A stretch of DNA of 64,000 nucleotides, taken from positions 219,001 through 283,000 of the forward strand of contig NZ_CP022366.1 in NCBI RefSeq assembly GCF_003119115.1, in the 5' to 3' direction. The translations under genes and the position numbers were made by a program. The notes below the pieces were generated by a model. It was not told the DNA's origin, ran no database searches, and saw only the letters and a program-made list of their open reading frames with translations. Shown one piece after another: positions 55,679-64,000 of the stretch (positions are counted from its first letter, which is position 1; every line of letters starts with the position of its first letter). The DNA is from Azospirillum sp. TSH58. GTDB lineage: Bacteria > Pseudomonadota > Alphaproteobacteria > Azospirillales > Azospirillaceae.

Positions 55679-56539
55679 ATGACCCCGTACACGACCTTGT
55701 ACCGGCGATGGATCGCTGTGCCCGGCGTCGGAGCCGCGGAAATCGCGGTGCTCTCCGGCCTCTACGCGCGTGCGGACGCCGCCGGCGTCTGCGCCGGTCT
55801 GGTCCAGGACGAGCTGGCCGCCGAACTCGGCAAGAGCCGCCCCTGGCTGTCCGCCGTGCTGACGAAGCTGCAGGCGCCGGACCTGTCCCTGGTGGAAGCC
55901 CGCCGCGAACGCGGCTTCCGCGGCATGGTCTATGCCCTGGTGGGCGCGCAGGACACCGACTCTTCCGGTCGGCCCGCCGACACCACCGGTCAGCCGGCTG
56001 ACGGACTCCTAAGGACAGGGAATCCCCTGAATCCTGATTCTCAAAACTCCTCCTCCTTCCGGGCGGGGGGATCGGTTGGGGCATCAGGCATCAGGAACCG
56101 AGACACCCCGGCGAAAGACGCCCTCGCCGAGGACTGGCAGCCGGACGCCGCCGATCTGGCCTGGGCCGCGGAGACCCGTCCGGAGGTCGATCCGGCCGCC
56201 GTGACCCGCAAGTTCGTGTCCTGGTGCCGCAAGGCCAACGCCCGCAACGGCTACAGCCCGGCCGACCCGTCGGGCGCCTGGCGGAAATGGGTGACCCGCG
56301 AACTGGTCGCCCCCGCCGCGGCACCGGACGGCGAACGGCCCGAAGGCACCGTCGTCCCCTTTGAAACCACTTCCCGCCGCCCCTCCAACCGGAGCGACCA
56401 GAATGACCGTCACAGCCCTGATCGCCAGCTCTCCGAGCTTTCCCGCCAGCGCCGCTCCGCCGACGCCGGACATGGCGTGGCTGCCCGCAACGCCGGCGTC
56501 CTCTCTGCCCTGCGCGATCGCCTCGCTCGCCCGGCTTGA
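55679..56539 (+). CDS. DnaT-like/helix-turn-helix replication accessory protein
   Basis: The protein has about 286 residues. The N-terminal 100 residues form a winged-helix of the kind found in plasmid initiators (VPGVGAAEIAVLSGLYARAD, LVQDELAAELGKSRPWLSAV). The middle DWQPDAADLAWAAETRPEVD with WCRKANARNGYSPADPSGAW and RKWVTRE resembles the C-terminal DNA-binding part of the primosomal protein DnaT. The C terminus is low-complexity. It lies beside the iteron origin, so a helper role in replisome loading is plausible. I chose the ATG at 55679 with a GGAAGA site. Confidence 0.68.
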   Translation: MTPYTTLYRRWIAVPGVGAAEIAVLSGLYARADAAGVCAGLVQDELAAELGKSRPWLSAVLTKLQAPDLSLVEARRERGFRGMVYALVGAQDTDSSGRPADTTGQPADGLLRTGNPLNPDSQNSSSFRAGGSVGASGIRNRDTPAKDALAEDWQPDAADLAWAAETRPEVDPAAVTRKFVSWCRKANARNGYSPADPSGAWRKWVTRELVAPAAAPDGERPEGTVVPFETTSRRPSNRSDQNDRHSPDRQLSELSRQRRSADAGHGVAARNAGVLSALRDRLARPA

Positions 56540-57344
56540 GCGCGCCGACCTGCGCTTCGAGATCGCGGATCGCACGCCGGAGGAGATCGGGGCGCTGGCC
56601 GAGCGGGTGGAGGCCGCCCTTGAAACCGCTTGCCCGGCCATCGGCGTGGAGAATGTGCTGACCGGCATCGAGAAGCTGGCGGCCCGCTTCGGCCTGGAGC
56701 TTCCGGACGCCGATATGCTGGAGGCCGACATTCTCGAGATGGCCGGCTGGCCCGCCGAGGACTGGATCGCCGGTTTCCGCGGCGTCTGGTCCTCCTTCCG
56801 CTCCGGCTACCGGCGTTTTCCCACGGTCGGCGACTTCCGCGCCGCCGCCGGCCAGGCTTCGGTGACCGGCGGAACGGCGCCCCTGCGCCGGCTGGCCATG
56901 GCCCTGCGCCAGGAACAGCAGATCCGCGCCCGCGAAATCGCCCATCGCCGCCATCAGAAGGAGAAGGAAGCGGAAACCGCCCGCCACCAGCAGGCCGCCG
57001 CCCTGGCCGCCCCTCCGGCGACGCCGACGATCCCGCCGCATCCGGCAGTGGTTTCCGCCCCGATCGCCGCCACGTCGGACGATCCGCAAGTGGACTTGGC
57101 TCCCACGCCGCCTTTGCCTCAGACGACACCGGTCATCCCCAAAATCTTCACAAGGGATCGGTCTGTCAATTCTGCTCATACCAGGGTATGTGAAGGACAG
57201 GGCAGCGCATTTTTCAGTAAGCGACCGCGCATAAAAAGTTCAACCCGAGAACCCAAGCGGCTCCATGACTGTGGAGCGAGCCAAGGGGGTGGAACGGAAG
57301 CTTGGCAGACCCTTTATTATTCCAACAGGGTAACGCCTATATAA
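56403..57344 (+). CDS. Hypothetical protein overlapping the DnaT-like gene
   Basis: This 313-residue reading frame starts inside the 3' end of the preceding gene (137 bp overlap) after a GGAGC site. The region from about residue 45 to 210 is a well-formed helical domain (RPEDLR-like RADLRFEIADRTPEEIGALA, AGWPAEDWIAGFRGVWSSFR, YRRFPTVGDFRAAAG) that looks like a plasmid replication accessory protein. The last 50 residues have a different base composition and a promoter overlaps the stop, so the true 3' end or a frameshift should be considered. Function unknown. Confidence 0.5.
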   Translation: MTVTALIASSPSFPASAAPPTPDMAWLPATPASSLPCAIASLARLERADLRFEIADRTPEEIGALAERVEAALETACPAIGVENVLTGIEKLAARFGLELPDADMLEADILEMAGWPAEDWIAGFRGVWSSFRSGYRRFPTVGDFRAAAGQASVTGGTAPLRRLAMALRQEQQIRAREIAHRRHQKEKEAETARHQQAAALAAPPATPTIPPHPAVVSAPIAATSDDPQVDLAPTPPLPQTTPVIPKIFTRDRSVNSAHTRVCEGQGSAFFSKRPRIKSSTREPKRLHDCGASQGGGTEAWQTLYYSNRVTPI

Positions 57345-57345
57345 T
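57340..57345 (+). promoter_or_regulatory. -10 box upstream of the hybrid kinase gene
   Basis: CCTATATAATC contains a perfect TATAAT at 57340-57345, about 100 bp before the hybrid kinase start. No good -35 box lies at the usual distance, so the promoter may need an activator. Confidence 0.45.
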
Positions 57346-57446
57346 CAGTCTCATCCCATCGTTTCAGATTCCGGTGGCGAAGCACGAAAGGGCGGAGCAA
57401 GATGCAATAATCTGTTTGTGCCCCGAACCTTTCGGATTGTCCCTCC

Positions 57447-60089
57447 ATGCCTTTGAAGACGGTGTTCCGTCAGCAACCGATGACTCTGCACGGGTACCTG
57501 CTGAGGCTTGTGCTCGTGACGTTGGTGCCGATGCTCCTGCTCGGCGGCATGCTCATCGGCTGGCTGGTGCAGCAACAGCGGGAAGCCGTCGAAGACAACA
57601 TGTCGGACACGGCGGAAGCGCTGGCCCTGATCGTGGACCGGGAACTGGGGGCGACCATCGAGGCGCTGCGGGCGCTGTCCCGCACGGACACTCTGGCCGC
57701 CGACGATCCCGCCGGCTTCTATGAGCGGGCGAAGCTGGCGCTGACGCAGCATCCGTCCTGGACCAGCATCGCGCTGATCGAGCCGTCGGGGCGGCAGATC
57801 GTCAACACGGCGGTCCGGCACGGCGTCCCCCTGCCGGACGTGCCCCAGCGCGACGCGATGCAGCGGCTGACCGCGACCCGTCAGCCGGCGGTGTCCGATC
57901 TGGTGACCGCGACGGCGGCCGAGCGTCCGATGATCGCCGTGATGGTGCCGGTGCTGCGCGACGGCGGCCTGCGCTACGTCCTGTCGGCGGTGGTCGACCC
58001 GCAGACGTGGAGCACCCTGCTGGAGGGCTTCGAGACGCGGTCCGGCCTGATCGCCGCGATCATCGACGGCGAGAACCGGATCGCCGCCCGCTCGCGCGAG
58101 CATGCGAAGTATGTGGGGCGGGGGGTACCGGACTGGTTCCTGAAGGCGCGCGGGACGGCCGACACCGGCAACTACCGCGGCGCCACGCTGGACGGCGTGG
58201 AGATCATCGGCGCCTTCCACCGCACGCAGCTCGCTGACTGGACCCTGGTCGCCGCGACGCCGACGGAGGCCGTGCTCAACCCGCTGAACCGCACGGTCGT
58301 GCTGGCGCTGGGGCTGGGCTTGGTCCTGCTGGGCGTGTCGCTGGCGTCGGCGGCGGTCTTCGCGCGGCGGCTCGCCCATCCCGTCCGCGAACTGGCCGCC
58401 CATGGCGCCAGCCTGATGGAGGGGCGGCCGATCCGCTACGACGGCGGCGTGCCCGTGCGCGAGATCGACGATCTGCACCGCGTCCTGGCCGAGGCCAGCG
58501 CCGCGCTGGTCGGCGCCAGCGAATCCGCCGCCCATGCGGAGGCGCGCTACCGCTCCATCGTGGACACGGCGGTCGACGCCATCGTGGTCATCGACCGGGC
58601 CGGCGTCCTGCACGGCTTCAACCGCGCCGCCGAGCGCATCTTCGGCTACGCCGCGGAGGAGGTGATGGGCCGCAACGTCAGCATGCTGATGCCCGATCCC
58701 GACCGCAGCGCGCATGACGGCTATCTGGAGCGCTACCACCGCACGGGGGAGCGGCGGATCATCGGCATCGGGCGCGAGGTGACGGGCCAGCGCAAGGACG
58801 GGTCGGTGTTCCCGCTGGAGCTGTCGGTCGCCGAATGGAAGGCCGACGGCGAGGTGCGCTTCACCGGCATCGTGCGCGACATCACCGCCCGCAGGACGGC
58901 GGCGGAGGCGTTGCTCGCCGCCAAGGAGGCGGCGGAGCGTGCGATGGAGCGTGCGATCACCGCAGCGGACGAGGCCCGGCGGGAAAAGACCCGCGCCGAG
59001 AAGGCGGAGCGGGCGAAGACCCAGTTCCTGGCGGCGGCCAGCCACGATCTGCGCCAGCCCGTGCAGTCGCTCTATTTCTTCGCGCAGGTGCTGGGCGACA
59101 AGCTGCATGGCCATCCCGGCCACGAGCTGGTGACCAGCATGGGCCATTCGCTGGACGCGCTGAAGCTCCTGCTGGACGGGCTGCTGGACGTGTCGCGGCT
59201 CGACGCCGGGGCGGTGGAGCCCAGCGTCACCGAATGCGCGGTGGGACCGCTGTTCGACCGGCTGGCCACGGAATACGGGCCGCAGGCGGACGGGCAGGGG
59301 CTCCGGCTGCGGGTCGTGCCGACCTCGCTGTGGGCGCGCACCGACCCGATGCTGCTGGAGCGCATCCTGCGCAACCTGATCGAGAACGCGCTGCGCTACA
59401 CCGAGCGGGGCGGCGTCGTGGTCGGTTGCCGGCGCCGCAACGGCGCGCTGCGCATCGAGGTGGCCGACAGCGGCGTCGGCGTGCCGGAGGAGTTGCAGCA
59501 GGCCGTCTTCGAGGAGTTCTTCCAGATCGGCAACCCCGAGCGCGACCGCGCCAAGGGGCTGGGGCTCGGCCTCGCCATCGTGAAGCGGCTGGCCGGGCTG
59601 CTCGGCCACACGATCGCCCTGCGCTCGCGTCCCGGACGGGGCAGCGTCTTCTCGGTGGAGCTTCCCTCCGTGCGCGCCCGCGCCGTCCTGCGCCGCAACG
59701 CGCCCGACCGCGCCAACGACGACGGGCAGGGGCTGGTGGTGGTCATCGACGACGAGGCCATCGTGCTGCTCAGCCTGCGCACCCTGCTGGAGCAGTGGGG
59801 CTACGAGGTGGTGGCCGCCGTGTCGGCGGAGGAGGCGGTGGACCTGCTGCACGGGCTGGGCCGGCTGCCGGACCTCATCATCGCCGACTACCGCCTGCGC
59901 GAGGGGCGGACGGGGGTCGAGGCGATCCGCGACATCCACGGCGTCTGCGGCGTGCGCATCCCCGCCGTGGTGCTGACCGGCGACACCGCGCCCGAACGCA
60001 TCACCGAAATCCGCGGCGCCGGCTTCCGCCTCGTCCACAAGCCGATCACCCCGCACATCCTGCGCGAACTGCTGAAGCCCGCGGCCTGA
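57447..60089 (+). CDS. Membrane-bound hybrid histidine kinase with a FixL-like haem PAS domain
   Basis: The protein has 880 residues. It has a first membrane segment (about 18-41), an extracytoplasmic Cache-type sensor (about 45-275), a second membrane segment (about 282-305), HAMP, then a PAS domain (about 365-475). In the PAS the residues that bind haem and oxygen in FixL are conserved: His423 (as His200 of Bradyrhizobium FixL), Arg429 (Arg206) and Arg443 (Arg220), in HDGYLERYHRTGERRIIGIG. A HisKA domain with His533 (ASHDLRQPVQ), an ATPase domain (GLGLGLAIVKRL) and a C-terminal receiver (VVVIDDEAIVLL, LIIADYRL) follow. It probably senses oxygen plus an external ligand. Confidence 0.9.
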   Translation: MPLKTVFRQQPMTLHGYLLRLVLVTLVPMLLLGGMLIGWLVQQQREAVEDNMSDTAEALALIVDRELGATIEALRALSRTDTLAADDPAGFYERAKLALTQHPSWTSIALIEPSGRQIVNTAVRHGVPLPDVPQRDAMQRLTATRQPAVSDLVTATAAERPMIAVMVPVLRDGGLRYVLSAVVDPQTWSTLLEGFETRSGLIAAIIDGENRIAARSREHAKYVGRGVPDWFLKARGTADTGNYRGATLDGVEIIGAFHRTQLADWTLVAATPTEAVLNPLNRTVVLALGLGLVLLGVSLASAAVFARRLAHPVRELAAHGASLMEGRPIRYDGGVPVREIDDLHRVLAEASAALVGASESAAHAEARYRSIVDTAVDAIVVIDRAGVLHGFNRAAERIFGYAAEEVMGRNVSMLMPDPDRSAHDGYLERYHRTGERRIIGIGREVTGQRKDGSVFPLELSVAEWKADGEVRFTGIVRDITARRTAAEALLAAKEAAERAMERAITAADEARREKTRAEKAERAKTQFLAAASHDLRQPVQSLYFFAQVLGDKLHGHPGHELVTSMGHSLDALKLLLDGLLDVSRLDAGAVEPSVTECAVGPLFDRLATEYGPQADGQGLRLRVVPTSLWARTDPMLLERILRNLIENALRYTERGGVVVGCRRRNGALRIEVADSGVGVPEELQQAVFEEFFQIGNPERDRAKGLGLGLAIVKRLAGLLGHTIALRSRPGRGSVFSVELPSVRARAVLRRNAPDRANDDGQGLVVVIDDEAIVLLSLRTLLEQWGYEVVAAVSAEEAVDLLHGLGRLPDLIIADYRLREGRTGVEAIRDIHGVCGVRIPAVVLTGDTAPERITEIRGAGFRLVHKPITPHILRELLKPAA

Positions 60090-60219
60090 CCGGGAACCAT
60101 CGGTTTGTAAAGGGCCGGTTTGTGAAGGTCCGGTTCGCGAAGGCCGGTTTTTGACCCTGGCTGCCCGCCGGCCGGGTCTTTAGTTTTTCCGCCTCCTTGG
60201 GGAAGACGGGAAACGGGAC

Positions 60220-60798
60220 ATGAACTGGAGCAAGGGCCTGTGGCGGGGCTGGCTGGCCGCCGCCCTGCTGTGGGGGGCGGTGGTCGCCGCCTTCGCCGCC
60301 GCCGATCTGCACGGACGCCACCCGTTCGCCGGTCTTTACGCCTATTCGGATGCGAGGGACGCCTTCCTGCCGCAGCACTACACCGCCGACGAGGCGGTGG
60401 TGGAGGACGGGGTGCGGCGGGGAGTCGTGGCGCGGACGGATTTCCCCGACGGCACCACCCTGGCCGCCCCGCCGGACCTCGGCGAGGAGCGCGTGCGGGC
60501 GATCGCCGAGCGTTTCTGGGCGGAGCGCTGGGCGCGCCGGGCGGAGGTCCTGTGGCCCTGGGCCCTGCGCGCCGCCGTCCCGCCGCTGCTGCTTCTGCTG
60601 TCCGGCGCCTTCGCGCTGTGGATCGCCCGGGGTTTCCGCCCCACGGTGGCTCCGGAAGAGATGGTCGTGGAGACGGCGGGCGCGGAGGATACGCCGAAGG
60701 CGGCCTTCAACACCCGGTCCGCCGGCGGGCTGCCGCCCTTCATCCGCTCGCTCGGTCCGGACCCCAAGCGCCGCCGCGTGCTGGGGGCGGGCCGGTAA
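60220..60798 (+). CDS. Small membrane protein of unknown function
   Basis: This 192-residue protein has an N-terminal membrane segment (about 8-28), a soluble loop with YSDARDAFLPQHYTADEAVV and DFPDGTTLAAPPDLG, a second membrane segment (about 112-135) and a cytoplasmic tail ending in PDPKRRRVLGAGR. No family is recognised. The gap of 294 bp to the KaiC-like gene contains no other gene. Confidence 0.7.
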   Translation: MNWSKGLWRGWLAAALLWGAVVAAFAAADLHGRHPFAGLYAYSDARDAFLPQHYTADEAVVEDGVRRGVVARTDFPDGTTLAAPPDLGEERVRAIAERFWAERWARRAEVLWPWALRAAVPPLLLLLSGAFALWIARGFRPTVAPEEMVVETAGAEDTPKAAFNTRSAGGLPPFIRSLGPDPKRRRVLGAGR

Positions 60799-61092
60799 AG
60801 GCCGCCCCGGTAAAGGCCGGCCAAGTCAAGCCCATGCATCGTTCGGGCGGCAACCGCCCAACATCGCGGTAACCCGCGGTGACGCGCAAGCATCTCCGAC
60901 GGTCGGCATCCCGAAGGCACAAAGGAACAGGAGCCCCGGCATTGGGTTGATGGTGGCGGAGCCGCGTCCACGGGGCGCGGATGTTCTCCAGGCTGCGCGT
61001 TTGTCCGTCCGTCCAGGCGTTCGGGCCGTTCACCATCATGGCAGCGCGTGGCGCAAGGCGCTGCCAGCGGGCCAGACCAAGAGGAGACCTGG

Positions 61093-62586
61093 GTGTCGGA
61101 GCCGACCAAGACGGACAAGATCCTGACCGGAATTCCAGAATTCGACCTGATCCTGAGGGGTGGGCTGCCGCGCGCGCGGCTTCATCTTCTGGAAGGCGCG
61201 CCGGGAACCGGCAAGACGACCATCGCGCTTCAGTTCCTTTTGAAAGGGCTGTGCGACGGCAGGCGCGGCCTTTACGTGACCCTGTCGGAAACCGAGACGG
61301 AGCTGCGCGCCTCGGCCAGAAGCCACGGTTGGTCGCTGGACGGCATCGGCATCTTCGAACTCGTCCCGCTGGAGGCGCAACTCGACCGCCAGCAGAGCGT
61401 GCTCTATCCGTCCGAGGTGGAACTGGGCGAAACCATGCGCCTGATCACCGACCGGATCGAGGCCGACAAGCCGGACCTCGTGGTGATCGATTCCCTGTCC
61501 GAGCTGCGCCTGCTCGCCCAGGACCAGCTCCGCTACCGGCGGCAGATCCTGGCGCTGAAGCAGTATCTGCAGGGACGCCAGTGCACCACCCTGGTGCTGG
61601 ACGACCTGACCAGCCAGACCGGCTCCATGGAGCTGCACAGCCTGATGCACGGCGTGGTCAGCCTGGAGCAGATCGAGCGCTCCTACGGCGCGGCGCGGCG
61701 GCGGCTGCGGATCGCCAAGATGCGCGGCTCCGAGTACCAGAGCGGCTGGCATGATTTCGCCATCACGCCGGGCAACGTGCTGATCTTCCCGAGCCTGATC
61801 GCGGACGAGCACAAGACCCGGTTCGAGCCGACCGTGGCGTCGAGCAGCCTGAGCGGGCTGGACGAGCTGATGGGCGGCGGCCTGACGCGGGGCACGACGA
61901 CGATGCTCGTCGGCCCGTCGGGCGTGGGCAAGTCGTCGATCGCCCTGCAATATGTCATGGCGGCGGTGCGCCGCGGCGAGCACGCCGCCTATTTCTCCTT
62001 CGACGAATCCTTCGAGACCCTGGCGCTGCGCAGCACCGCGCTCGGCATCGACATCGAGGAGGCGGTGCGCAAAGGGGAACTGGGCTGGGAGCGCGCGAAC
62101 CCGTCGCGCCTGTCGCCGGGCCAGTTTGTCTGGCAGGTCCGCCGTCAGGTGGAGGACGAGAAGGCGCGCGTCGTGGTGATCGACAGCCTGAATTCCTATC
62201 TCAGCACGATGCCCGAGGAACAGGCGCTCATCCTCCAGATGCACGAGCTGCTGTCCTATCTGAACAACCAGGGCGTCGTGACCATCCTCATCCTCGCCCA
62301 GCAGGGCATCGTCGGCGACATCCAGAATCCGGTGGACCTGTCCTTCATGAGCGACACGGTGGTCCTGCTGCGCTTCTTCGAGGCGGCGGGGGAGGTGCTC
62401 AAGGCGATCTCGGTGGTCAAGAAGCGCACCGGCATCCATGAGCTGGCGATCCGTGAATTCCGCCTGTTCCCCGACGGCATGCAGGTCGGTCCGCAGCTTC
62501 TGGAGTTCCAGGGCGTGCTCACCGGCGTGCCCAGCTATGGCGGTTCGTCGGACCCGCTGCTGCGCGGGCGGAGCGGGACGGGCTGA
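61093..62586 (+). CDS. KaiC-like two-domain RecA-fold ATPase
   Basis: The protein has about 497 residues. Two KaiC/RecA domains are present: the first with Walker [11 protein letters not shown] (residues 35-44) and [14 protein letters not shown], the second with Walker [26 protein letters not shown] and Walker [12 protein letters not shown]. It belongs to the KaiC family of signalling ATPases outside the cyanobacterial clock, often paired with histidine kinases; no KaiA or KaiB is near. I chose the GTG at 61093 with an AGGAG site; a GTG at 61048 would add 15 residues. A kinase gene starts 9 bp downstream. Confidence 0.87.
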   Translation: MSEPTKTDKILTGIPEFDLILRGGLPRARLHLLEGAPGTGKTTIALQFLLKGLCDGRRGLYVTLSETETELRASARSHGWSLDGIGIFELVPLEAQLDRQQSVLYPSEVELGETMRLITDRIEADKPDLVVIDSLSELRLLAQDQLRYRRQILALKQYLQGRQCTTLVLDDLTSQTGSMELHSLMHGVVSLEQIERSYGAARRRLRIAKMRGSEYQSGWHDFAITPGNVLIFPSLIADEHKTRFEPTVASSSLSGLDELMGGGLTRGTTTMLVGPSGVGKSSIALQYVMAAVRRGEHAAYFSFDESFETLALRSTALGIDIEEAVRKGELGWERANPSRLSPGQFVWQVRRQVEDEKARVVVIDSLNSYLSTMPEEQALILQMHELLSYLNNQGVVTILILAQQGIVGDIQNPVDLSFMSDTVVLLRFFEAAGEVLKAISVVKKRTGIHELAIREFRLFPDGMQVGPQLLEFQGVLTGVPSYGGSSDPLLRGRSGTG

Positions 62587-62595
62587 CCGCAGCGC

Positions 62596-64000
62596 ATGAA
62601 CGCCCCGATCCTCGTGTTCGCCCCGCAAGGCCGGGACGCGGAGGTCATCCGCCTCGTGCTGGACGAGGTCGGCATGACCGCGCGGATCTGCGCCGATCTG
62701 CCGGCCCTGTGCGACGGCCTGGCGCAGGACGTCACGGCGCTGATCCTCTCCGAAGGCGCGTTGCCGGGGGCGGGGATGGAGCCCCTGATCGCCCGATTGG
62801 AGGCCCAGCCGCCCTGGTCGGATCTGCCCGTTCTGGTGCTCACCGCGCGCGGCAACCGGTCGGCCAGCAAGGCGCGGTGGGCCCAGCTCCAGCGGCTCGG
62901 CAACGTCACGCTGCTGGACCCGCCCCTGCACGCCGAGGCGCTGCAAAGCGCGGCGCGGTCCGCGGCGCGGACCCGCTCGCGCCAATACCGCACCCGGGCG
63001 CTTCTGGCCGACATCGAGCGGGCCAACGACGAGTTGGAAAGCCGGGTGGCGGAGCGGACCCGGGCCCTGCAAAGCGAGATGCAGGAGCGCCGGAAGGCCG
63101 AGGAGGCGTTGCAGCAGGCCCAGAAGATGGAGGCGGTCGGCCAGCTCACCGGCGGGATCGCCCACGACTTCAACAACCTGCTGCAGGTCATGCTCGGCAA
63201 CCTGCACAGGTTGCAGACCACGCTGCGTGCCGACGACCCGCTGCTGCGGCACGTCGCCATGGCCGTCACGGCCGGCGACCGCGCCGCGGCGCTCACCCGG
63301 CATCTTCTGGCCTTCGCCCGGCGCCAGCCGCTGATGCCCCGCAGCCTGGACATGAACGCCCTCGTCGCCGCCATGAGCGGCCTGATCCAGCAATCCGTCG
63401 GCGAGTCGATCCGGGTGGAGACGGTGCTGGCCGACGGGCTCTGGCGGACCTGGGCGGACGCCAATCAGGTCGAAAGCGCCCTGCTCAACCTCGCCATCAA
63501 CGCCCGCGACGCCATGCCGGACGGCGGGCGCCTGCGCATCGAGACGAGCAACGCCGTCCTCGACGAGACCGTCTCCGACCCGCAGGGGGACATTCTTCCC
63601 GGACGCTACGTCCTGCTCCGCATCACCGACACCGGCATCGGCATGCCGCCGGACGTCCTGGAGCGGGCCTTCGAGCCCTTCTTCACGACGAAGCCGATCG
63701 GCCAGGGCACCGGCCTCGGCCTGAGCCAGCTCTACGGCTTCGCCCGTCAATCGGGCGGGCACGCGGCGATCCGGTCGCAATCCGGCCGCGGCACCTCCGT
63801 CAGCCTGTATCTTCCGCAGCACGACGGTGTGGACGGCGCCGACAGCGCGGCCCCCGCTGCGGAAGCGGAACCGCAGGACCGGTCCCGCAACGATGAAACC
63901 ATCCTGGTCGTCGAGGACGAGGCCCTTGTCCTCATGCTGTGGGTCGAGGCTCTGGAAGGGCAGGGATACCACGTCCTGCAGGCCGCCGAACCCGAGTCGG
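62596..64000 (+). CDS. Hybrid histidine kinase downstream of kaiC, truncated by the window edge
   Basis: The visible 468 residues begin at the ATG 62596, ten bases after the KaiC-like gene. The first 130 residues look like a degenerate receiver ([20 protein letters not shown]). A coiled coil ([20 protein letters not shown]) leads to a HisKA domain with the phospho-His in [18 protein letters not shown]. The ATPase domain has [25 protein letters not shown] and [17 protein letters not shown]-terminal receiver begins at [16 protein letters not shown], and the window ends inside it. The KaiC-kinase pair is likely one signalling unit. Confidence 0.88.
   Translation, partial: MNAPILVFAPQGRDAEVIRLVLDEVGMTARICADLPALCDGLAQDVTALILSEGALPGAGMEPLIARLEAQPPWSDLPVLVLTARGNRSASKARWAQLQRLGNVTLLDPPLHAEALQSAARSAARTRSRQYRTRALLADIERANDELESRVAERTRALQSEMQERRKAEEALQQAQKMEAVGQLTGGIAHDFNNLLQVMLGNLHRLQTTLRADDPLLRHVAMAVTAGDRAAALTRHLLAFARRQPLMPRSLDMNALVAAMSGLIQQSVGESIRVETVLADGLWRTWADANQVESALLNLAINARDAMPDGGRLRIETSNAVLDETVSDPQGDILPGRYVLLRITDTGIGMPPDVLERAFEPFFTTKPIGQGTGLGLSQLYGFARQSGGHAAIRSQSGRGTSVSLYLPQHDGVDGADSAAPAAEAEPQDRSRNDETILVVEDEALVLMLWVEALEGQGYHVLQAAEPES

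Noticed and set aside
54906..55682. 258-codon plus-strand ORF over the origin
   Set aside because: It runs through iterons and hairpins, has an irregular composition, and shows no domain.
61036..63972. 978-codon open frame opposite the KaiC-like and kinase genes
   Set aside because: Shadow frame without motifs; the plus strand has Walker and kinase signatures in the same stretch.

Overview
The window is very GC-rich, densely coded and looks like part of a secondary replicon (chromid or megaplasmid) of an Azospirillum-like alphaproteobacterium (Rhodospirillales). The evidence is a RepA of the RPA family next to an iteron array, a ParA with an N-terminal helix-turn-helix next to ParB, a fruBKA phosphotransferase operon, and many histidine kinases. 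The genus is an inference from gene content; no rRNA or tRNA gene is visible.

Left part (1-17.5 kb). The window opens inside a nicotinate lower-pathway operon (end of a nicD-like gene, nicX, nicF) followed by a TetR regulator. A LacI-type FruR is divergent from fruB-fruK-fruA. Two near-identical 14-bp operator-like sites lie in the divergent region, and a third lies just after fruA, upstream of a promoter-like sequence and a candidate small RNA of about 79 nt that ends in a strong terminator. Next come a lipoprotein, a HisKA_2-type kinase, a LuxR-type response regulator, a VanZ-like protein, an FkbM methyltransferase and a TPR protein fused to a GT11-like fucosyltransferase.

Sulfur catabolism 1 (17.5-28.1 kb). 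A minus-strand operon encodes RidA, a Cds1-like cysteine desulfhydrase, two paralogues of the thiazoline-carboxylate (ATC) hydrolase family, a complete branched-chain-type ABC importer (livKHMGF), an M20 amidohydrolase and an FAD oxidase. A DecR-like Lrp regulator is divergent. I read it as uptake of a cysteine derivative, release of cysteine, desulfuration to pyruvate, ammonia and sulfide, and removal of 2-aminoacrylate by RidA.

Sulfur catabolism 2 (28.6-45.3 kb). Two IclR paralogues precede a collinear gene set of about 15 kb: pta, a TctCBA-type importer, sauS, a two-subunit CoA ligase (sauPQ type), soeABC, a small unknown gene and xsc. This is a complete predicted route from sulfoacetate to acetyl-CoA plus sulfate: import, sulfoacetyl-CoA, sulfoacetaldehyde, acetyl phosphate plus sulfite, then sulfite oxidation at the membrane.

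Replicon maintenance and right part (45.3-64 kb). parAB and, about 6 kb further on, repA with an iteron origin and a DnaT-like gene flank a small accessory block: a FemAB-like acyltransferase, a HAD phosphatase, a secreted curlin-like repeat protein, a stand-alone Ada metal-binding domain, and a YeiH-type exporter with a divergent LysR. The right end carries a membrane hybrid kinase with a FixL-like haem PAS domain, a small membrane protein, a two-domain KaiC-like ATPase and, cut by the window edge, a hybrid kinase downstream of kaiC. GC-rich palindromic elements recur between genes.
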